From positions 36,495 through 100,494 of the forward strand of contig JASANG010001999.1 of the NCBI GenBank assembly GCA_030248215.1: 64,000 nucleotides of DNA, in the 5' to 3' direction. This document shows positions 23,971 through 33,654 of this stretch, in pieces. The position numbers and the translations under genes were made by a program. This stretch comes from Enoplolaimus lenunculus. Its lineage: Eukaryota; Nematoda; Enoplea; Enoplida; Thoracostomopsidae. Position 1 is the stretch's first letter. The number at the start of each line of letters is the position of its first letter. Under the pieces are notes generated by a model. That model was given only the letters and a program-made list of their open reading frames with translations, was not told the origin of the DNA and ran no database searches.

Positions 23971-25825
23971 TATTGTTACTGCTTAGGCTTAGGCTTATAA
24001 GTATGCCATGGGTATGGGAATACTCATTGCCTAGGGATTGCGGTGCGGGGTGGGAATCAATTTAAAACCGGCGGGAATACTCATTTCGCAATGGGTTTAA
24101 GAAATTTTCAATACACACAGTTTAGCATTGAAATGTCATTCGCAGATTTGTTCATAAGGCTGTTTTACATCTCAGTAATCGTTCACGATAAACTGAGTTC
24201 GTTACCATGGGTCACTGAGCAGCTCGCATAGTCTAGTATAGCTACGTTTTACTCTTAACTATAACGCAAGTTAAAGTTTTCAATATACCTTCAAGAGGGG
24301 TTGCAAAAGACAGCTGTGTGTAGAAAGCAGTTTTTCGTTCATTGCTATATATACACAATGACCCTTCAAAACTCATTAAATTTAGAGTGAAAAGGGAATG
24401 GACAGATTACACGCGATGCGCTATCAAGTAAAAACTATGTACATTTCAGTACTATTATATATAGGATGACAATAGTCTTACAGTCAAACAACTGACATCC
24501 GTATTGGAACCGGAACTCAGCAGGGACGTCATATGTAAACATTTTCAACCCCACCCCATCAGAATTCAACTGGATACCAAAAAAATGCCGGAGCCGGATA
24601 CGCAACAGTAGGTATATAATATATCTCAGCATATTTCTATTCCTAACCCAATGAAACCATGTATACACTAAATACCAAGATCCAGAAACTGCCGGAGCCG
24701 GATGCACAGCAGCCCACCTGGAGAGGTATCGACCCAAGTCCGTGTGAAGCGCAAAAGTTTTTGACACCTTTGGTTTTAATTTTTGAAACAGCTGCGTGTT
24801 CAATTTGTACTTAATTAGCACAGTTGTAATATGATGTTTGTTGTAAGAGAGCCTAAGTTATGTTTGGTATTAAACGCAGTTAACCGCGGACAATACTGAG
24901 ATCTACAACAACCTAGTGAATAAATATACGTATGTATGCATAACATTATCTATACCAGAAAATGTGTGTTGAAATTTTATAATCCACGGCGGCGGTCCCC
25001 ACCAATTTTGAACTAATTGCCACCCCGCCAGCACTTCATAGGGATTCCATCCCCATGGCATCCCTGGAACTCAGCGTAGCATTCAACCAGCATACATACG
25101 TAATAAACGTAAAATAACATTGAGAATGAAAATATATATACATAATCCTAACGTTTGTATATAAACACAAAAATGTACTTAATGTACATACGTATATACA
25201 TACATGACATATGTATCAGGGGAGGAACCCTGATGCATATAATGTATGTGGGCAACCGCTATTGAAGTTTATTATGTTAAACACTGGTTTCTATCATTCC
25301 CAAAAACTTTATGTGGGCAAACGAGGCTGATAAGGAACCAACGTAAATCGGTAACTCAATAAAGAAACCAGCACAACCATGTACGGAACGTACGCCAAGT
25401 TCCATGATACACAACGTGTACACATAATAATTTCGATATCAACCGTTTCTTATATGTTCGAGAACAAAAAACCTCACGCACACAGTGAATACTTGCGAAC
25501 TGGGTTCTTAATTTATGTTCACGAATCACGATTGACACCCTCCAAACCGTGGCTGACAGTCATATCCACCAAAATAGCTGGATAACCTGGCTTTTTGGTT
25601 AGAAACATGGTTTTTACAGGAAAGAGATGTCTTACGCAAAATCTTGTTACTGAAAAACCGTCAGATTGTCATCTCGTGACAAACAAGAGACGGCCAACCG
25701 ATAATATATTAATCCACGCTGTCCTTTAGTATCTGGTTCAGCGCTGGGACTATAAAATCTCGCATTAACAATTTGTGAAACCTACTTGGCGAGATTTTAA
25801 CTCGCCTTCAGTACAAATAATGTAC

Positions 25826-25882
25826 CTTTTGCGCCGTACGAGCTTAGCAGTGTATCAAGATCTTGTTTGCTCATCGTTTGAG
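25826..25882 (-). CDS. Candidate 57-nt exon, minus strand
   Basis: After a strong acceptor (TTTTAATTTTAG) it encodes QTMSKQDLDTLLSSYGAK and ends AAAAG|GTACAT. TMSKQDLDTLLSSYG resembles helix 1 of an ELAV-type RRM (compare TMTQKELEQLFSQYG, recalled from the family). Its phase would join the exon at 21331-21457, but a complete RRM would need more sequence between them. Very short, so chance similarity is possible. Confidence 0.4.
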
Positions 25883-26872
25883 CTAAAATTAAAATAAAAT
25901 CTTGTATAACGCATCAGGCGTTGCCAAACTGAAATCATTATAGCGATCACATGCTTCAGCATGCAGGAATAGTATAAAAATACGAATTGCAACAAACATG
26001 ACAGTTTAAATGGCTTGCTGTATTTCAGTTTACTGCAGTCCGTTGGTAAATATTTTGTTACCGCACTCCTCAAAGGAAAGTTTCGCATAGAAACAAGTTT
26101 CGATGATTGAACGGACGCAGGAAATTCGAATTTATATATTATAAAAGAAGACACCAACGCAACCCAACTGCTTTTAGTGTCTGCTCCTTAATTTTGTGTC
26201 CAGTTGTTTCGCTGCGTTTTTCAGACCGCTAACTTATCACTTGGTTAATAGTTACCCAAGCAGCCAACTTCGCAAAAAAAAACAGAATGAACGCTACGCG
26301 CAACACATACGGTTGACCACATAATAAATATAATACGTAACTTAACCACTTATGTAACTTGAAGGTGGAGTATATATATAAATTATACTGTTAACAAAAT
26401 ACTCATATAACCGCACTTCCTGAGTATAATGAATTTTCCAAATCAGCACAAAGTATCTATTAAGATGCTAACGTGTTTCTAAGTATATACATAAGCCATA
26501 CGAATACAAAAATGCAAAATCAGGTTTGTTTATATGCTTGCTTTAAAATCTTGCTACCATAAGAAACAAAATAAGAAGACTGTGCAGCAATGAAAAATTG
26601 TCGAAAGGTCAAAGTCACGGCAACTTCTGTATAATTATGCACCGATTTTGTAAACCTTTTGTATAGGAAACACTCAATCATGTCAAAACACGGACATCTT
26701 TTTATACCATATGACCTGGATTTTTAGAACGCGCTTTCCATAAACTTGATGACGCTAGGTTAGTTAAACGAACCAGGAACTATTTTTCCTCTCTATGGAC
26801 ACCGTTTTGCTAGAATCTGATACGTGACAAAAAATGTCAACAACCAAGACCAGCATTAGTTCTGGACAATGT

Positions 26873-27250
26873 ACAACTGGAATTCCGATTCCGATTAGAA
26901 TTCCGATTCAAAACGAGTTTCGGTTCCGATTCCGGTTGCACAATCAATCGGAATCGAAATTTTGAAATTTTAATTTTAGTCGTACTAGTTGTAACACGTT
27001 GCATAAAAATTCTGTATTATTTATCTATTAAATTGCTTTCGGTCAGTTAACTTATGAATAATTGATTGTAAGTTTATCTTTACAGAACCAAAAATCATCG
27101 CCAATTTGGCCTTCCGACTATTTGAAAATTGTTGCCGACCAAAACACAGCCTAAATCAACATATTTGTCAATACAAATTATCCGTACAGTTACAAAATTT
27201 CTAGTTCCGATTCCGAATCTGGTATAATCCAGTTCCTCTTTGCAAACTGG
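26873..27250. mobile_element. GGAATTCCGATT-type hAT-like element, copy 2
   Basis: Similar throughout to 22133-22505, including the internal TAACTTATGAATAATTGATTG segment and the end TATAATCCAGTTCC. Both terminal ends are eroded (left ACAACTGGAATTCCGATTCC), and no target duplication was recognised. Confidence 0.65.
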
Positions 27251-27269
27251 TTCTGGATATTCCATGTAG

Positions 27270-27647
27270 CAGGGTGCAACCGGAACTCTGGTTCCGGCAT
27301 TTTTTCACCTTCCGGCTCTGCTTAAGTTTTGATCGGAGGGAATTAAGATATTTCACTAAAAATTATGATAAAAAATTAAACAGATTTCATTAGTACAGTA
27401 TGCAAACCTTGATAATCGCCGAAAATAAACCATCGAAGGTAGATTTCGCTTCCGTGCATTATGAAATTCCTAAATACAGTAGATAACCTGAATACCCATC
27501 TCTAACTAGGGTTACTTCACCAATAATATTGCAAAAAACGAAATTAAAATGATTTTTTCCGTGGCATGTATTTTTCATTTTTCGGTTCCGGTAATTTTTT
27601 CAAACTTCCGTTCAGTTCCGGTAAATTGTGATTCCGGTTGCACCCTG
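27270..27647. mobile_element. ACCGGAA-family hAT-like element, copy 2
   Basis: Begins CAGGGTGCAACCGGAACTCT, ends TTCCGGTTGCACCCTG. The flanks CCATGTAG and CTATGTAG agree at seven of eight positions. About 378 bp, in opposite orientation to 15532-15916 judged by the internal AACCCTAG-type segment (here CTAGGGTTACTTCACC). Confidence 0.85.
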
Positions 27648-28469
27648 CTATGTAGTGATTTGCCTGTTAATCGGCATCAGTACTAGATGTAGTTTTCTAT
27701 GAAAATTATAAAAACTTACTGTAAACGGCATATGTGTATTGCCAAGGTTTGCTGTTTATGTCTTAGCGTAATTTAATGTGTGACTGGCATCATATAATCT
27801 CTATGTTAACTATATACCTTAAAAATTTATAACGAACTCAAAACCTACAATATCCCAAGAATAAATAACATACGGGAGCATAAATTAAAAATATCGTTAA
27901 ACCATCCCAGAAGCTAACTAGACAAAGACGAGCTGAAAACATAGCCAGTCAATTCTTATGTGCAAAAAACTCGGGCTTGGCTTTAGCAAACCGCAATTTC
28001 GCAGTTGTACAAATTTGCTATCGAGGCCAAAACTTTTCAAGTAGGGAGAAAATGTTTCTCGACTTCCGATCCTATCCCTCATACGTAAAATCTAACAAGA
28101 ATTGATGCGTCACAATACGAACTGGAGACACGGAAACCGATGTTTTATACGGAGCTAAACTACTGGTAGTAGAACACACAGAGCTGTCGGTTGGCATACA
28201 TAACGAAGATACCAGCACTTAGTTGAATGAAATACGGCACAACCAGCGTTGTTTTTGCTAATATTGCGAAAATAAGCAGTTTGAGTCTAAAATATCTTTA
28301 TGGTCAAAAATAAAAAACCGTAAAGTAGATGTGGTTACAAATAGAAAGTTGACATTGAACCAAGATCGCACGTCCTCTGATAGCAAATTTTTCTTTCAGA
28401 AGTTTTATGAACAGATCTTGTGCACGTTGAATCCCATCTTCAAACCACAGTTTCATATCGTTTCTAAAA

Positions 28470-28716
28470 CAATGTCAATATATATGTCAAGTAATGGCGT
28501 ATCAAGCGGGGCGCGGGGGCCACCGCCGAAAAAATCATTATATATACTCCTCAAAAATGAAATGATAAAATGACTCGCAAATGCATAAAAGACTGTGAAG
28601 ATTGCAGATTGATAGACGCCAAACATTTCTCGCTCATTCAGCTGGCGAACATTCAGCGTATCAATGTCAACATTAGCGTCTGGCATATCATAGCATGCGA
28701 CTATCAATCCTACGAC
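28470..28716 (-). CDS. Possible single exon with a hydrophobic segment, minus strand
   Basis: After GTCGTAG the frame reads LIVACYDMPDANVDIDTLNV then RQLNEREMFGVYQSAIFTVF and a hydrophobic run to about residue 55, with a GTATAT donor possible near 28550. Composition of the first 35 residues looks protein-like, but the exon borders are weak and no family is recognised. Shown only as a candidate. Confidence 0.2.
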
Positions 28717-29459
28717 GTAATGTGAAGTGAATTTTGTATGTACAGTACAGGTTCAAGCACATTACCCTAAATGTTAGGGGAGTAAACCACTTAAGGCCCA
28801 GATAATTTTGCCCGAACTTTTTCCACTAAATAACTTCTGCGACATTTTATGTTTGTCTAGAACTAAAAGCACGTTCATATTTATGAATTTTGTCAGCTGT
28901 GCCATTCAAACCATGACATATATATGGGGCAGATTATAATAACCGGGATTAATCTAAAAATTGTGATTGGCTCCTATCTCGCAAGGTTTATATACAATTA
29001 AGTCACAAACTTCGCGCCTTATTTTTAAATCTATATATACACATAGGGTTTGCAATTTCATTGGTATCCGTAAATGAAAAAATTCCGGAACCGGAATTTC
29101 GGTTGCACCCTACCAAACGAATATTGCAACTCAACGTAACGCTACACTAACATAGAATAGCGGAAGTGTCGTTGCTAATGTGGTAAAAATTCGTCACCGT
29201 AAGATGCTAGGCTTTGTCACGCAAACACTTTGGGTACCTTAAGCCACAAAAGGAAGAAAGAAAATGATTGTAAAATACGTTTTAATATTTGAACGCAACA
29301 TAGTATTAGATTTCAATTCATTGTCTGGCCCCGGCCGGATATTAGATAATCCGGCTCCGGCTTTGTCAATTTTCAGTATGCGGTCGCACCCTATCCTTTG
29401 GCCTTTGGTATTGTCAATTTAGCACCAGTTTCAAAATTTTACGCCGCCTAGCTACGTAC

Positions 29460-30720
29460 AGGCTAATTTGCATAATGGGTTAAGCCTAAAGTAAGACTTT
29501 TGACTGTATTAAATATAATTATTAGGGTTACAAGCAATCTAATTTCAGTACGTAAAGTGTTTTTGGGTACGAGAAAAGTGAATAAATTGTTCATAAACCT
29601 TCAAAACAGATAATTGAATATTAGTTAAGGACTTTTTAAATTATTTCACTGATAATATATTAGGATTACAAGCAATAGAATTCAGTACTACAGGGTTTTC
29701 AGCTGCCAGAAATCTGAATAAATTGTCTACAAAACAAACCTTCAAAACCGATAATTGAATAGTCAGCTAATAGTTAATTCGCATATTTGCTTAACTTATA
29801 AGCTTAAATTAGGACTTTTTAAATTATTTCCCTGATTATATACTAGGGTTACTGATAGATTTCTGGGAGCGGGCGATCTGAATAAATTGTATATAAACCT
29901 CCAAAACCGATAATTAAATAGTTGGCTACTTGTTAATTTACTATTAGCTTAATTAGTTAAGCCTAAATTAAGACTTTTAAACAGGGTGCAACCGGAATTA
30001 CAATTTACAAGAACCGGAATTTTATAAATTTATCGTAAACGGAACCGGAAAATGAAAAATACATGCCGCCGAAAAATTCATTTTAATTTTCATTTTCGCA
30101 ATATTATTGATGAAATAACCCTAGTTGGATATAGGGATTCACTTTCTCCGCTGTATTTTACTTTCATAATCCATGGAAGCGAAATCTACCTTCGATGGTT
30201 CATTTGATTGTCAAGGTGTGCATACTGTACTAATAAAATCTAGTTAATTCTTATTGTCATTTTGTAGGAAAATATCTTAATTAAAACCGACCAAGTTTTA
30301 ATATCGGAATTTTTAATTGCGGTAAAAATTTACCGGAACGTGAAAAAATGTCGGAACCGGAATTCCGGCTGCACCCTGCTTTTAAACTAAATTATTTCAC
30401 AAATTATTAGTTACAATCAATCAAATTCAGTACGGAAGTGTTCTCGGGTGCGATAAATTTGAAAAAACTGTTTACAAACCTCCAAAACCGATAACTGAAT
30501 AGTTACCTAATATATAGCTAGCATATTAGCTGAACTAATAAACCTAAATTGGGACTTTTTATATTATTTCACAGATTATTTGGGTAACTGAAGGGTTTCT
30601 GGGCTAGAGCACAGCAATCTGCGTACGTAATTGTTTAGAAACCTATAAAACCGATAATTGAATAGTTGACTAATTGGAAAGTAAGTTGGTCAAACTATCC
30701 GTTTGTGCTTTATAAATTTT
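29460..30720 (+). repeat. Satellite of about five 136-183 bp units, one split by an element
   Basis: Units share GGACTTTTTAAATTATTTCA, then TTAGGGTTAC, CAATAGAATTCAGTAC, a TGAATAAATTGT segment and AACCTTCAAAACCGATAATT. GACTTTT marks the unit starts at 29493, 29629, 29812, 29972 and 30552. The fourth is interrupted by 29982-30378. Units are 80 percent or so alike by eye, so the array is not recent. Confidence 0.82.
29982..30378. mobile_element. ACCGGAA-family hAT-like element, copy 3, inserted in satellite unit
   Basis: CAGGGTGCAACCGGAATTAC to GGAATTCCGGCTGCACCCTG, 397 bp, flanked by exact CTTTTAAA duplications (29974-29981, 30379-30386). Sister satellite units give the empty site: GACTTTTTAAATTATTTCAC, which confirms the boundaries independently of the ends. 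Confidence 0.93.
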
Positions 30721-30770
30721 TAATGTTTAACTAGACTAATTTATAAATAAGTAGTTGCTTCGCTCAATAC

Positions 30771-31143
30771 TACAGATGTGCTGATTAATCGGCATCGGTG
30801 CTAATCAGCACTTTTAATGAGTATCAGCATCGGCACTGCAAAAAAATGCCGATTCTTTGCCGATACTTTTCGCAAATAAACAGTCAGTTGGAATGCTATC
30901 AATTCCATATCTGGGCGCATATCAGTGTGACAGCTCAGGAAAACTGTTATTTCTCTTGCGTTTGTGTTTGAAAAAAGATTCTTATAAAATTATAATCGTT
31001 AATAATGGTTAGGGTTTAAGTCTTCATTCATATAATGATGTAATGTAGTATCCTATCTGTTTATTAAGAGGTGCACTTCGGTTCGGCAAAATTTCAAAAT
31101 AAGAATCGGCATCGGCAATAATTTTGGTATCAGCACATCATTA
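30771..31143. mobile_element. GCCGAT-family hAT-like element, copy 2
   Basis: TACAGATGTGCTGATTAATC at the left, ATCAGCACATCATTA at the right, flanked by a perfect 8-bp duplication CTCAATAC (30763-30770 and 31144-31151). The interior carries CGGCATCGG repeats and the same TATAATGATGTAATG core segment as 20493-20815. Confidence 0.88.
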
Positions 31144-31434
31144 CTCAATACATGTAGCTCTACGACTTGTGTTTACAGAAGCTTTGCACAAATACGTAAT
31201 TTGAATGTTAATATAATACCGTAAAAACAATTGGAAACTTCACTAGATATGTCCCGGGGTAGGATTTTACCCAGGGCCGAAGCCAGCAAAATACACTAAA
31301 TTTCAAATTTTATGTATCTGCGACCAAATATACCTGGGACTACGATACCGTTTTTATCATATCGCGTCACACGACATTTTGTTGGTACGTACACCACACA
31401 AATATACATTCTGCCATATGTAGGCACCACTTAC

Positions 31435-33654
31435 ACAGCCTTGTACTCAGTTACTGATCTTGCATTTTCCGATTTATTCGCGTTAGTCTTTGAGTTCTCC
31501 TCCGAGCCTGCATCTCCGTTTGCCGTTGTAGTAACATCGGAAGAATCCATATTTTCATCTTCAGATTTTTTATCTTCCGCAGCTACTTTCTTACTGATCG
31601 GTACTTGATCTTTTGTTATTGTATATTTTTTGGCGTCTTTGAGTAACTGAAACACCGACGGATGCTTCCAGTCTTGCGGTTCTAATCCAGTTATAGTCAT
31701 ATGTGGAGAATTTGCTGTGTCAGTCTTTGATAGATCTAGAATTAAGCGTACGTATATACAAATGTAATTGGAGGCATCAATACCTATAAGAATTCTCCGT
31801 AATATCGACAGGATGCGACCGGATATACAATTCTGGTTTAATATCCGGCAAAACCGACATCCGCATTCAGTTACGGTACCGGCTATAAACTTACGTATCG
31901 GATACCGGATATTTACGATTGTGGTCCCGAATACCATTGCCGTTTTTGCTGTATTATTGGTGAAATACCCTTAGTTGAAGATCAAGGTGCAAAGCGGAAC
32001 TGGATTATATCAGAAGCGGAACAGTAAATTTATATATACCGGAATCGGAACTACAAAATTTGTGACTAGACGGATAATTTGTATTAACAAGTATAATAAT
32101 GATTTACGGTGTCTGTTGGCTGGCAACAACTCTCGAAAACGTCGCATGAACAAATTGGCAACGCTACAATTAATTATTGCTAAGTTAACTTATCTACAAC
32201 ACTTTAATAGATAAATGATGCAGAATATTTATAGAACACATCGCAACATGTGGGCTTAAAATTAAAATGTGGAAATTCCGATCCCGATTGCGCAATCGGA
32301 ATCGGAAGTCGTTTTAAATCGGAATTCTTATAGGAATCGGAATTCCGATGCACCCTGTTGAAGATGATATTGACTTAATAATCTGTTATTGCGTTCAGTT
32401 GAAGATATGTATTGACTATTGACTTAATCTGTTGCTGCCTTCAATGGTTTATTTTCGGTGAATGTCAATTTTTATCTATATATTTCGTTTCTATCGTTAT
32501 TAATCGATCAATTGGCTTTAAAAAGGCTTCCTAAACATTAGTACATTATAAAAATGACAAAGATTTAATACTATCACCGGAATTTTTAATTTGGTTAATT
32601 TATAGGAGCCGGAAGGTGAAAACATGCCGGAACTAGAGTCCGGAATTCCGATTGCACTATGTCGGTATTTGATAGGTTTATACTGGATATATACCGAAAC
32701 TGGATATCGGATTTTGCCGGATACTAAACCGAAACCGGATATCCGGTCGCACTCTGGTCGCAACCTGAAAAACAGACCGTTAATTTCAACGTGAAAAAGT
32801 TCACCTTTAGCCACATTTTATCTTCCCATGCCCATATACCAGAGGTAACCGGAATTATAATTTCCTGAAACCGGAGAATGAAAAATACATTCCACCGAAA
32901 ATTCTCTTTTTTGCAATATTATTGGTGAAATAACCCTAGTTGGAGACAGGTATTCACTTTATCTGCTGTATTTTGGATTTTCATAATCCATGCAAACGAA
33001 ATCTACCTTCGATGGTTTATTTTTGGCGATTGTCAAGGTTTGTATACTGTACTAATGAAATATAGTTAATTCTTATTATCGTCATTTCGTAGCAAAATAC
33101 CTTAATTTCTACCAACCAAATTTTAATACCGGAATTTTTAGTTCCGGTAAAAATTTCACAGAACCGGAAGGTGAAAAAATGCCGGAACCGGACGCGGAAT
33201 TCCGGTTGCGCCCTGCCATAAGCCATAAACAGCAAAAAAATTGCCGATTCTTTGCCGATACATTTTGCGCCGAGCAGTTACATAGTTCGAAAGCTATCAC
33301 TTTCACACGGTGTATAATATATGTATAGATCGGTGCGTCTGATCATAGAAACTGTTCTATTGCGTATGTGTTTGAAAAAATTAATTGAAATGAACAGTTC
33401 TCACAAAATGATAAGGTTTTATGGTTGTTAAGGTTTAAGTCTTCGCATTTATAAAGAATGTTGGTATCGGCACATTCCTAAAACAAACAAAATTTAGTTT
33501 TCAATAAATTATTTATTGGCAAGCACAACTTACACATATAGGCGTATCTCGTGCCCGCTGTCTCATCATTCTGAAAAGTAGCATCAGCCAGCTCCGTATT
33601 TAGCTTGTACACATCTAACTGCTCAGCGGAATTCATTTCCACAGCGTCGTCCAT
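31435..33654 (-). CDS. First two exons of an unidentified minus-strand gene
   Basis: Minus-strand exon 33534-33654 begins with ATG and encodes MDDAVEMNSAEQLDVYKLNT then ELADATFQNDETAGTRYAYM, ending at T|GTAAGT. Exon 31435-31735 follows TTCTAG; T plus AT restores a Tyr codon. It continues LSKTDTANSPHMTITGLEPQ, DWKHPSVFQLLKDAKKY and an acidic Ser/Asp/Asn/Lys-rich disordered tail. It either ends at TAA (31431-31433) or, more likely, splices at the strong GTAAGT that overlaps this stop. No domain is recognised. The 1.8-kb intron holds nested transposons (31805-32660, 32842-33220). A connection to the exons at 25.8, 21.4 and 17-18 kb is inferred from strand, order and the lack of another start. 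Confidence 0.65.
31805..32660. repeat. Older ACCGGAA/ACCGGAT element hosting a younger insertion
   Basis: Left part carries GATGCGACCGGATATAC and TATTATTGGTGAAATACCCT; the right part resumes after 32365 with CTTCAATGGTTTATTTTCGG and ends in CCGGAATTCCGATTGCAC. The gap between them is exactly the element 31983-32357. Confidence 0.7.
31983..32357. mobile_element. GGAATTCCGATT-type hAT-like element, copy 3 (nested)
   Basis: CAAGGTGCAAAGCGGAACTG to GGAATTCCGATGCACCCTG with perfect TTGAAGAT duplications (31975-31982, 32358-32365). 375 bp. Inverted relative to copies 1 and 2. Confidence 0.9.
32842..33220. mobile_element. ACCGGAA-family element, copy 4
   Basis: Interior and right end (GGAATTCCGGTTGCGCCCTG) match the family; the left end is worn to GGTAACCGGAATTATAATTT. 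It is abutted by a GCCGAT-family fragment ending at 33480. Confidence 0.75.
33237..33480. repeat. GCCGAT-family element, 3' part
   Basis: ATTGCCGATTCTTTGCCGAT through to TTGGTATCGGCACATTCCTA, the family's right end. The left end is missing where the ACCGGAA element stops. Confidence 0.65.

Noticed and set aside
24435-24821. 128-residue minus frame
   Set aside because: It crosses CCGGAGCCGGAT repeat remnants, and composition looks random.
31431-31937. Full 168-residue minus frame
   Set aside because: Only the part from 31735 downward has coding character and a TTCTAG acceptor; the upstream part reads through an ACCGGAT transposon fragment.
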